A stretch of 64,000 nt of DNA from Synchiropus splendidus (taxonomy: Eukaryota; Chordata; Actinopteri; Syngnathiformes; Callionymidae): contig NC_071336.1 of the NCBI RefSeq assembly GCF_027744825.2, positions 11,285,001 through 11,349,000 on the forward strand, in the 5' to 3' direction. The notes under the pieces were generated by a model that saw only the letters and a program-made list of their open reading frames with translations, did no database searches and was not told the DNA's origin. The translations under genes were made by a program, and so were the position numbers. Shown here one piece after another: positions 1-9,571 of the stretch; position 1 is the first letter of the stretch, and each line of letters begins with the position of its first letter.

Positions 1-1134
1 CTGAGATCCAGAGCATCTTTGAGGAGAGGTGAGTGACATTGTCCTCTCTGTATGTCCAACATGTAACGCTGAGGATCGTGCCTGTGTGTGTGTGTGTCTC
101 CAGTGGCTCTAAGGGGAAGCTGTTTATCTCCTTGGATCAGCTCATGGACTTCATCAACCGAAGACAAAGAGACTCCAGGCTCAATGAGGTCCTGTACCCG
201 CCGCTCAAACGAGAGCAGGTTCGGCAGATCATGGAGAAGTACGAGACCAACAGCAGCCAGCTGGAGAGAGGTCTGGCTCGCATGCATCATGCAAACACAT
301 TGTACCAAATGAATCTGGTTGAACTAATAGCCCGAGGCGTGACCTGATGCGCAGGTGTAACGGTGAGCCTGTGTGTTTTTAGACCAGATCAGTCTGCAGG
401 CGTTCAGCCGTTACCTGGGAGGAGAAGAGAACAGCATCGTTCCTCCAGAGAGGCTCGACGTCATCGATGACATGAACCAGCCGCTGTCGCACTACTTCAT
501 CAACTCTTCACACAACACCTACCTGACCGGTGAGACTCAAACGTTTGAGTACATTTATTGTACAAAACCCAAGCTCACACACACACATGTCCGTCACCGG
601 TGCGTGCTTCCAGTGGGTCAGCTGACTGGGCTGTCCTCCGTGGAGATGTACCGGCAAGTTCTGCTCACCGGTTGTCGCTGTGTGGAGCTGGACTGTTGGA
701 AAGGACGGCCGCAAGATGAGGAGCCGTACATCACACATGGCTTCACCATGACCACTGAGATTCCTTTTAAGGTAGACATCAAAGGCAAAGATGTTTACAA
801 CCCTCGCGGCAAGCTGGTTGTTCAATAGCTTGCTGCTCTCATGAGCTTTCTGAATGCTCACTGCCTTGAAATGTCCCGAGCACAGGAGGTAATAGAAGCC
901 ATCGCTGAGAGCGCCTTCAAGACATCGCCATACCCAGTCATCCTGTCTTTCGAGAACCACGTGGACTCGTGAGTGCAGTGTTTAGCATTTAAGAACACAC
1001 ACACATGCACACAGAGTTTATTTTGGAGGCTGCTTGTCTGCTCTTTTAGAGCCAAGCAGCAGGCCAAGATGGCAGAGTACTGCAGGACCATCTTTGGAGA
1101 TGCACTTCTCATCGACCCCTTGGAGAAATACCCG
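1..1134 (+). CDS. plcb3: plcb3 exons for end of EF-hand region and catalytic X domain
   Basis: Six exons (1-28, 104-270, 383-529, 614-771, 886-968, 1050-1134). The peptide carries the PLC signature NSSHNTYLT with the first catalytic His, then [12 protein letters not shown], then THGFTMT with the second catalytic His. It ends near [14 protein letters not shown]. These are active-site residues of the PLC TIM barrel, so the enzyme is predicted to be catalytically competent. The donor after position 771 sits directly after the codons for IPFK, where other PLC-betas continue with EVIEAIAE; the next exon at 886 supplies exactly that. Confidence 0.9.
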
Positions 1135-4100
1135 GTAAGATTTGAATTATGTTTGTGTTGAAAGCAGAACAGCTCTGTGCTGCTTTGTTATTCACTCTTT
1201 CTATGACTGCTATTTACCGTATGGTGCAGCTGCAACACGACAGATGTTTCCAGTAAAACCACATGCACGCGATGATAATTTGATAGTAAAGGTATTGAGT
1301 GTTTCTCACCCCCCTTTTCCGATGGCGTATCAGCTTCTCTCTGAAGATGACTTTTGTGACTGTGGCTAATGTTTGGCCACTGCTTGCTCACATGGCTCTC
1401 AGAGCCGACTGATCCCTGCCTTATCTTGTAGTCTAGTGCTAAATCATGAATGATTTGTTGTACAAACATTTTGTCAGGATTTACAAGAGTGAGATCGCTG
1501 CCTCTGTTAAAAGCTATAAGAGGCTCAGGATTGTTTGTTGAGGGGAACTTAATGTGTCTCTGTTTATCACTGGAGTCCAGCAGTGGGTTCATGTTGTGGC
1601 GATGAGGCGGTGCCTCTTTTATAAATGTGTTTGGTTGGAAAAGTTAAAAGTCTCTGCTCCCCCACAGCTGGTCCCGGGTCAGCCGCTTCCTTCGCCGCAG
1701 GAGCTGATGGGAAAGATCCTGATCAAAAACAAAAAGAAGCATCACCACCATCGTCCATCCAGCAGCGGCAGCATCCGGCGGCGGGAGCTGGAAGAGCAGA
1801 CTCCGCCTCACAACGGTGACCTGTGATGCCGCGTCAGTGCGGCGGCTCGAGTCAGTTGCTGGGACTAATGCTTGTGATTTGGCAGACTGTCCTCTGATGG
1901 ACGGGGAGGGAAGTCAGCTCATGACCAACGGCGAGGAGAAGCTCGCGGAGAGGATGATGAAAGATTTAGAACCAAGGAAGTCCATAGGTGGGTCTGATGA
2001 TGAAGATGACAGAAACCCGGTGGTGATGGGCTGGTGAGGCGACAGGAAACACTGTCACTAACTTCAGTGAAACCTTACATCATTTTTAAACCTAGAGCGC
2101 CACCCACTGAGCTCTGAAAATGAGGACCCTGTTTCATGTGGAATCATCAGCCCAACCCCAAAGTCACTCAAACATGGTTGTCTGTCACTGTTTTAAAACT
2201 TTCAGTAGGAGGTGGAAGCCATGTTTCAGTGGCTGGGAAGGATAAATGTGTGTCTGTCTTTATAGACCCAACAGCATTCCTAATCGTGTCAAGCTAACCT
2301 CTCCAGTTATTGGATGCCAGTTAATAAAAAAAACTGTTTGCTGTGACTAGATGGAGGCGAGGTTGCTTTGCCTTCTCCTGGGTGATGAAGGTGTTTGGAG
2401 TTGGTGAGACCATGCCTGCAGTATCTCAGGACAGATAAAGCACCGTCACTCTCAGCCTTGTCACAGCTGTTTTGAGAAGAGAATTGGTGATGTTTTTAGC
2501 TCACTTCTGAGCAGACGCCACTGCAGCATGGCCACACAGTTGACTGGTGAAACCAGGAAGTTATGATGATCTCTGACTGTGATGAACTTTTTTTCTGCCA
2601 TCCAATTTCAGAAAAAAAAAGTTTCTGAAAATTCCTCAGGTTGCAGTGGAGTGGAGTCTGTTGCGCTTGCAGTGCTGCTTGTAATGACATAGTGATTGTT
2701 TTGCTGGTTGTGGCTCTCAATTCAAAAAGCCAGAGTCATGGTAATGATAGCTATAAAGCTGATGCTGATGTTGCTGACTTGTCTGAAAGGAGGGGAAGGA
2801 GAGAGTGAGGATGAGGAGGAGGAAGAGTCCGTCACCGACCTAAAGAAGCCCAACTCAGATGAGGTGAGTGAGTTTGCCGGCTGATTTTGGAGGCAGGTGG
2901 CTGACAGCTGTGCGCCTTGTCAGGGCACGGCGAGCAGTGAAGTGAACGCCACTGAAGAGATGTCCACGCTGGTCAACTACATCGAGCCGGTGAAGTTCAA
3001 GTCCTTTGAGGTGGCAGCAAGTAAGTTTATGTGTGTTTTTTCAGTCATGGATTAGTGTGTGTGTGTAACAATGTGTGTGTCCTCACAGAGAGGAGAAAGT
3101 TCTTTGAGATGTCCTCATTTGTAGAAACCAAAGGGATGGACACGCTGAAGAGTTCCCCGGCTGAGTTTGTGGAGTATCCTCTGTCATGTTATGTCTGTAA
3201 TTTGCCAATATTTTCAAATGTATTTGGGCCATGCCTCATTCACCTGCCACCTGTTATGTCTAGTTTCACTGTGAACACGCTACAATTCCTTAGTGCTCCG
3301 TCCAGGTACAACAAGAACCAGATGAGCAGGATCTATCCCAAGGGAACCAGAGTGGACAGCTCCAACTACATGCCTCAGCTCTTCTGGAACGTCGGCTGCC
3401 AGATGGTGGCGCTGAATTTCCAAACACTGGGTGAGCACCCAGATTTGGTCTTTCGCCGCGTCACTTGCAGGATTTCAATGCTGTCTTCATTCCACCCAAC
3501 CAGACCTGCCCATGCAGCTCAACATGGGCGTGTTCGAGTACAACGGTCACAGCGGCTACTTGCTGAAGCCCGAGTTCATGCGCAGGACGGACAAGCACTT
3601 TGACCCTTTCACAGAAAACATCGTGGATGGCATCGTCGCTAACACGATCAAGATCCGGGTGAGTGGCCGGACACGCCACGGATGGTGAGAGTGACTGGTG
3701 TGGTTGACGTCAAACATTGTGTGTCAGATCATCTCAGGTCAGTTCTTGACCGACAAAAAAGTGGGCGTTTACGTGGAAGTGGACTTGTTTGGACTTCCTG
3801 CCGACACCAAGCGAAAGTACAGAACCAAAACGTCGAACGGGAATTCTCTGGACCCAGTCTGGGATGATGACCAGTTTGTTTTCAACATGGTAACTGGACC
3901 TGAGCGTCTGGATCTGCGTTTCACGCCTCCATCTAACTGGCTCACCTCATGTCTCCAGGTGGTCCTTCCGACCCTCGCCTCGCTGAGAATCGCTGTGTTT
4001 GAGGAGAACGGAAAGTTCATCGGACACCGGATCCTTCCTGTGTCAGCGATCCGACCAGGTGAGCGATGGGACTGCCAGCGTGAAAAGATGATGGATGTGT

Positions 4101-6985
4101 GAGCATCATCCCCTCTCTCCTTCAGGTTTTCACTACATCAACCTGAAGAATGATCTCAACCAGCCCCTGCTGCTGTCGTCTCTGCTGGTCTACACTGAAG
4201 CCCAAGACTACATCCCCAATGAGCATCAGAGTGAGATGATTTCCTGTCCTGCCAGTTGTGAAGCGCTTCATGAGGCCGATAGTTTTGACAGTGATGCTGG
4301 GATTGTGGCATGGGATTATCGTGACCGATTGATAATGAATGAATGGGTGGATGTTTCTGTGTATCTGTGGAAGGTCTGAGTCACCCTCTAGAGGCCTTAA
4401 GTGGTACGCCAGTTTCACAGGTTAAGCGTTTCATTTCTTTCAACCTTGTTTGGGGTTATACATGGCATTCATCTAAATGTAACAATCAGAAAAGAGATCC
4501 TTCAGCAGAATACGGCTTCACCAGCGTCAGCTGACGTCCTGAGTGCTGCTGTGGATGTGTGCCATCTGCTTCACAAGTGTGCACCTGTGTGTGTGTCCAG
4601 AGTACGCTGAAATTCTGACCAACCCCACCAAGCATGTGAGTGAGCTGGACAAGCGGGAGACCCAGCTGGCTGTTCTGATCAAAGACAACTCTGAGGTGAG
4701 ACCTCGTATGGTGGTGCTGTTGTGACATTGTGTGACATTACGCGTGTGTTCAGCATGTCCCCGACCTGCCCAGAGAGGGCGACACCAGGAAGGAATGTGA
4801 GGCTGCGCCGGGAGGTCACATGCTGCCACCCCCCTGCAGCACCCCGACCTCGACCTGGCCGAAGGAAGACTCCCCTGACATCCCCCTGCACGTCCCCGGT
4901 ATTCCAACACTCACTCACCTGCGAATGTCTGTCGGCCTGTTAACTCCAGTAGTAGGAGTAGTGGTGATTTTTCATCATGAGCCTGAATGTCACTCCGTTT
5001 CAGCAGAAAACATGTTCTCCCATTTTGCTTGACTGTGTGTCCACATCTGCTCTCCCCACGCCTGTGTGTGTTTACATGTGTGTGTAGCTCCCAGCCAGAG
5101 TCAGAAGGAGGACTTGATAGAAACAGTTCTTGCAGGTAAGAGTGTCTTCCACTCCTGTTTGCTTCTCGCTCCATGTTCATGCGGACACGACGACGGTGTG
5201 GGTCTTTGCCGTGTCTGACTAATGGTGTTTGTGTTTCAGACATTCAGGTGCAGCCGGTGGAGGAGTTGAAGCAGCAGAAAGGCTACCTGAAACTCATGAA
5301 GAAGCAAGGCAAAGAAATGAAAGAGCTGAGGAAGAAGCACCTGAAGAAGGTTTAATGATAATCCAAAACACTGTTCTTGTCCGGGGTCTGAAGCATGTTC
5401 TGCTGTCAGGTTTGGAATCTGAGTAAAGAGCAGAAGAATCGCCACAGTCAGCTTCAGTCCGATTCTCAGAGGAGGCGGAGTCAGATGGAGAAACACCTGC
5501 ACCGCAGCATCAGGAAGAAGTAAGGAGGGATGGGTGTTGAAAGCGAGGGATGGTTCCAGTGATGACGCGTGTGTTTGGTGTCAGCGAGCCTCAGGAGCAG
5601 GTGCAGCGGGAGCTCTCCGCTCTGACGCAGGAAATTGAGAAGCAGACGCTGCAGCTGCGAGAGTGGCAGATGAACGAACTGCTGGACCTCAGACACAAAC
5701 AGCACACGCTGGAGAGAGAGAAGCAGCATTCACACCTGCAGGAGGTACTCGGACCTGCTGCTCATGCATGTATCTCTCTCCTTGTGAGGACCGCTCATTG
5801 CCATAACCCATTATTATGACCGGGTTATTTTGAAGTTTTAGTCCTCAATTTGAAGCTTATACTTGGTGGGAGCAGCTAAAGGAACATACACGCTGTCGCA
5901 CAAGCACTGACATACTCTCCGTGTGCAACCAGGCCTTCCAGAAGCTGAAGGAAACGGCCCATGAGTGTCAGGCGACGCAGCTCAAGAAGCTGAGAGACAT
6001 TTGTGAGAAGTGAGTGCCCACCTGATGACCTGAAACTCAACATTCTGTGGGTTTAATTTTTTGTTTTTTTCATCAGAGAGAAGAAGGAGCTTCAGAAAAT
6101 TCTAGACCGAAAGCGTCAGAACAGCATCAGCGAGGCGAAGAGTCGGGACAAAGACGAAGCAGAGGCGTATGGACCTTTGAGATGTTATGTTTTTTTCATT
6201 GTTTTGACTCACACTCACCTGTGTGTCTGTGCCATCAGAGAGCTCAACGACATTAACAGAAAACACATTCAGGACTCAGTTGCGCTGATCAGAAGAGTGA
6301 GTTTACTTCAGCTCGGCAATGTCCTGCGGTCTTTGAACCCCTCATCTGCTAATGCCTGTGATTCGCCTCCTGTGTTGCTCCCTCACCTCCTCACAGTTGG
6401 AGAAAGCTCAGTCCAAAAGGCAGGAGAAGCTGATGCTCAGGCAACGAGAAGTTCTGCAGAGGATTGATGAAGAGATGCCTCAGGTGCTGACCATCCCGAC
6501 ACATGACGACACCCCCACTTCACCCCATCTTACATGACTTCACTTCCACAAGACCTCTGCCCGACACTTGTAACCTCACCTGCACGTGACCACACCTTTG
6601 CTAAGCCAAGCGTCCACACCAGCACAGCAGCTTCACATGACCACATTCCCGCTCACCACAAACCTGACGCCATGTTTTGCAGCTCCACGCGCGTCTGGAG
6701 GCGGACTTGGAGATGGAGCACGAGCGCCTCCCGCAGGAGATCTACGAGCACCTGCAGGCGGAGCTCCAGCACAAATCCTCGCGGAAAGAAGGCTTCTTCT
6801 CCCCTTTGTCCAATCACAGTAGCTCCACTTCCATCTGCTCCACCCCCTCGAACCCGTCCACGCCGACGCGCATCTCGTGGAGCCGCAGTCTGGACACTAG
6901 CACCAACTCTCTGGCTGAGTCTACGTCGTCGTCAGCTACACCCTCAACGCCGGTGCTGTCAGAGGCTGAAACCTCGCTGAGTTGA
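1..6985 (+). CDS. plcb3: Phospholipase C-beta 3 (1-phosphatidylinositol 4,5-bisphosphate phosphodiesterase), 5'-truncated by window edge
   Basis: Gq/G-beta-gamma-activated enzyme that hydrolyses PIP2 to IP3 and diacylglycerol at the plasma membrane. Exons that keep one open frame: 1-28, 104-270, 383-529, 614-771, 886-968, 1050-1134, 1668-1815, 1886-1987, 2790-2863, 2924-3020, 3089-3173, 3306-3430, 3504-3658, 3728-3889, 3959-4058, 4126-4230, 4601-4695, 4754-4898, 5088-5135, 5240-5349, 5410-5519, 5585-5744, 5933-6009, 6077-6166, 6239-6296, 6397-6483, 6683-6985. Together they encode 1033 residues plus stop. The order is end of EF-hand region, X domain, acidic linker, Y domain, C2, then a long helical C-terminal domain. 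The beta3 assignment rests on the linker and on the C-terminal motif [11 protein letters not shown], nearly identical to mammalian PLCB3; PLCB1 differs there. The N-terminal PH domain and most EF hands lie outside the window. Donors at 271 (gtctgg) and 5350 (gtttaa) are weak but needed for phase. Confidence 0.9.
1668..2863 (+). CDS. plcb3: plcb3 exons for X-Y linker
   Basis: Exons 1668-1815, 1886-1987 and 2790-2863. They encode the end of X ([18 protein letters not shown], with a His-rich run after it) and then the poorly conserved, autoinhibitory acidic X-Y linker, including a Glu/Asp run (EDEEEEE) and KKPNSDEG. The linker wording ([18 protein letters not shown]) resembles mammalian PLCB3 more than PLCB1. 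Two donors are possible for the middle exon: 1988 keeps the frame, and 2034 would add 46 bp and shift it. The 1987/2790 junction (G+GA) is preferred because it is the one that keeps phase. Confidence 0.8.
2924..4230 (+). CDS. plcb3: plcb3 exons for Y catalytic domain and C2 domain
   Basis: Seven exons (2924-3020, 3089-3173, 3306-3430, 3504-3658, 3728-3889, 3959-4058, 4126-4230). Y-domain landmarks are [32 protein letters not shown] and [15 protein letters not shown], ending around [15 protein letters not shown]. The C2 domain follows ([19 protein letters not shown], then [20 protein letters not shown], then [15 protein letters not shown]). In PLC-betas the segment after C2 binds Galpha-q; here the exon ends in DYIPNEHQ, continuing as KYAEIL. 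All seven junctions are phase-consistent. Confidence 0.92.
4601..6985 (+). CDS. plcb3: plcb3 exons for C-terminal coiled-coil domain and tail
   Basis: Eleven exons from 4601-4695 to 6683-6985. After a Pro-rich linker (4754-4898) comes the long basic helical domain typical of PLC-betas, which binds membrane and Galpha-q: [66 protein letters not shown] in exon 6077-6166 matches the PKA/PKG target site known in mammalian PLCB3 (Ser1105). The last exon is Ser/Thr-rich and ends ...AETSLS. The mammalian beta3 tail ends in a PDZ-binding motif (NTQL); here the extra terminal Ser leaves no hydrophobic last residue. Confidence 0.88.
5776..5890 (+). repeat. Copy 1 of a dispersed short repeat (TTATTATGACC-GGTTATTTTGAAG family)
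   Basis: Inside the plcb3 intron 5745-5932. It shares an ordered core with three other places in the window: (a/t)ttATAATGACCcaGTTATTTTGAAGT, then CTCAAaTTGAgGCTTA, then a GGTCCAGC-like end. It is the most degraded of the four copies and lacks the GGGGACA start. It is absent from other plcb3 introns. Confidence 0.5.
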
Positions 6986-7625
6986 ACTCTGCCTCATTTG
7001 TGATGACTTTGTTGTTTTATTTTTTTTAATCAGAGTTTTATTGTCATCGAGTCAGCACATTGAATTGAGACCACTCTTATGCTTTTTTAAAAATAATTTC
7101 ATATTATTTTACCTCCATTTCTTTTAAAGGTTTGTCTCTTTTATTTAAGTAGAAAAACTTTTTAATTATTGACCAAGTCATGTTTTTCATCCCTGCCTTT
7201 CACGGATCACTAAAAATCTTTTTTTTTTTTTCTTTTTTTTTTTTTTGTGATTTTGTTTTGATTTTTACTTTGACCTGTGAAGTTGTCCTTTTTTCCTAAC
7301 GTTATTTGATTTATTTGTAAAAATGTTGTAGGATTTAAAATAACTTTATGACCTGGATGTAAACTTGTTTAGAGGTGATGTAAAAAGGGTTGGTGTCTGA
7401 AAACATGAACTTTGTGAGAGTATCTTTCAGTTTGAGAACGAAAACCACTGGAGACTGTAAGCTCCTCCGTCCCTCCTCGTCCTTGTGCTCTGTATATTTG
7501 GTTTTCATTTTCTAGCGCTGTTATCGTTTTCCTCTTCGTCCACTCGCACTATTCTTCCTGATAACACCTGGATGGGGAGTTAATGTCCGGAACTCTAACA
7601 AAGTTTATTAAACTTGATATTTAAA
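6986..7625 (+). other. plcb3: plcb3 3'UTR
   Basis: AT- and T-rich sequence after the TGA, with long T runs at about 7220-7245, no reading frame, and a candidate poly(A) signal near its end. The limit is inferred from that signal. A second AATAAA at 7810-7815 could give a longer form. Confidence 0.5.
7607..7612 (+). terminator. plcb3: Candidate plcb3 polyadenylation signal (ATTAAA)
   Basis: ATTAAA, the commonest natural variant of AATAAA, lies 621 bp after the stop codon. It is followed within 30-60 bp by T-rich sequence. It is the first good hexamer I see after the stop. Confidence 0.4.
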
Positions 7626-8109
7626 TCATGCACAGAATGTTTTATTCACTCTTTTTCAACCTCCTTTAATTTTTTCCCCCCACTGATTGGTCTAGTTGCG
7701 GTCATCATAGCCGACCAGCAGGGGGTGCGCTACACCTATTGTGGCGCTCACGTTTCAGTTGTCCAAGAATTAAGAAAACACTTAGGTCCTTGTTATAAGG
7801 TAAAACGTGAATAAACGCAGTTATTCGTGTAAAATAAATAACAGTAAGTTTTTGGTCATCTAAGTGGCCCAAATCATGACCCATATATGTTCAGTAGCTT
7901 GCTCCGTGGGCCTCTATTGGTTTTCTGAAGAATGCCTACTTATGAATACAATATGTTGGCTGATATTTATGGGGCTAGAACAGGGACAGCCCATAAATAA
8001 ATATAGAAATATATTTTTAACTTTAATACCATTCTGGTTTTCTACCTCAATACAAAAATGTTTCAGTCAATATTCCGTTTTTCAATGCCTATATTCTTTT
8101 TTTCAGCCA

Positions 8110-8200
<91 letters not shown>

Positions 8201-8641
8201 CAATGTCAATGTAAGCTGTCTCTGTTCGAGCCCCATAGATGTTTGGATCCACTGAGTCTGAAGTATGACAGGGTGAAGGTGACCAAGTATAAAGAGATTT
8301 GATCTCTGTAATGATGCAAGTAAAACTCTGACATCCCCCCAAGTCAGAGTCGAATCATGTTTGAGGGAACACTGCAGTGATGAGGTTGTTCGTGTATTAG
8401 AAGGTCAACATTTACATTTTAAATCATTTGAGACACACAGGTTTTCATCAAAAAGTGACGCTGAATGTCACATTAATCAGAGTTTTGTTCCTCCGCCACA
8501 CCAGCACCAGTCTCTTCATCACTCATTAAAAAAAAACAAAAACTATTGATCGACTGCTGATTTTGGGCTTGAAATGAGTAAATTAAAGTAAGAGAAGTGG
8601 AGAAGTGGAATTACTTTAAGCTTCTTTGTATTTGCTGACAG
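7626..8641. other. Intergenic DNA between convergent plcb3 and slc8a4, left part
   Basis: No supported gene. It contains AT-rich sequence, a TA microsatellite and a few short chance frames. The stretch at 7710-7760 (gaccagcagggggtgcgc) is GC-richer than its surroundings but has no recognisable identity. Confidence 0.5.
8118..8200. repeat. (TA)n microsatellite followed by a T run
   Basis: An uninterrupted TA repeat runs from 8118 to 8184, followed by 16 T. It produces spurious Tyr/Ile repeat frames on both strands. Confidence 0.97.
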
Positions 8642-9527
8642 AGGAAGAGACAGGATGAAGAGAAGCAGAGTCAATAAGAGCAGAAGACGACAGAAGGCTC
8701 GGGAACAAAGGGAAACTTCAGCAGAAAAACAAGAGGAGCAGGAGTGAGTGTAGAGACGGTTAGGTCTGCAGTGCTCATGTGACCGTGTGTGTGTTCCTGG
8801 AATCTGTAGATGGCTGTAGATGTACGTGTCAGCTCGTGGTCACGTGGTTGTCAGGCCGCACTTGCTTTTGGGTTGATAAAAGGCAACACAAGCTGCCTAA
8901 ATCTCTTTGGTAGCCTGACTCCTGTCCTGTCTCTGTTTCCTAAAAGTGTGGATTTGAAACTTATGGGGTTTTCAATATAGCAATTTCATGACATGTAAAA
9001 TGTCATGAAATGAGTTTTTAACTCATGATGCAGCAACATGTGACTTCCACATGCTGTCTCCGCGCCCATCTCCCTCAGGACACTCTTGTTTACTGTCTCC
9101 TTGTCTTCCTCGTTCTCCTCCAGTGGAGGATGGAGGCGTATCTCGCTGAGGCGGTAACCATGGCGCCCACGTGGGAATAACAGCTGTCGGCTTCTTCTCC
9201 AAAAGTAGAAAGTGGGGGAAATTTGGAAAATTCTCCTGAGGAGGAAATGTGGAATGATAATCCAGCCTTCCCAAGTTTTTCTTCTTTTTCTCCCTGACCC
9301 GGCCTAGTGATTCTCAACCACTGATCTGGGTGCCATTTGTGGGCCATCAGAGTCTTGACAGCGGCCTGAAAGCCATTGGAATAAAATATATTTAACAAAG
9401 TGGCTTAATTACTATTACTAGTTCAAGTCACTACATCTGGTATAAAATTTACAACTGCCACAGTAAACCCCTGAATATTGAACACATCCTCCAGGTTGAA
9501 AAACGAAGGCAGGAGTTTCTGAAAGAG
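8642..9527 (+). other. Doubtful small exon pair (8642-8743 and 9495-9527)
   Basis: 8642-8743 follows a plausible acceptor (tttgctgacag) and ends at a strong donor (GA|gtgagtg). It contains an ATG at 8655 opening a very basic, Lys/Arg/Gln/Glu-rich frame (MKRSRVNKSRRRQKAREQRE...), which would stop at 8747 if unspliced. 9495-9527 is a 33-bp segment with a good acceptor (tcctccag) and donor (gtgaat). Joined, the ATG frame runs only a few residues into the second piece before a stop. No family is recognised. It may be chance or the remnant of a small gene. Confidence 0.15.
8983..9011. repeat. Perfect 12-bp inverted repeat (hairpin)
   Basis: ATTTCATGACAT at 8983-8994 and its exact reverse complement ATGTCATGAAAT at 9000-9011 are separated by 5 nt. 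It lies in the intergenic zone just beyond the inferred 3' end of slc8a4. Confidence 0.85.
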
Positions 9528-9565
9528 GTGAATCACTATCATTCATGAGGATACTTCAGTCAAGT

Positions 9566-9571
9566 TTTATT
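9566..9571 (-). terminator. slc8a4: Candidate slc8a4 polyadenylation signal (AATAAA)
   Basis: Plus-strand TTTATT reads AATAAA on the transcribed strand. It is the only canonical hexamer I found between here and the stop codon. Usage is not proven. Confidence 0.35.

Noticed and set aside
508..960. 150-codon minus-strand frame opposite plcb3 exons
   Set aside because: Shadow of the plcb3 coding sequence; crosses exons and introns.
9303..9385. hAT/Charlie-like end (agtgattctcaaccactgatctgggtgcc)
   Set aside because: The first words resemble CAGTGGTTCTCAACC, but neither a second end nor a target duplication was found; too weak to list.
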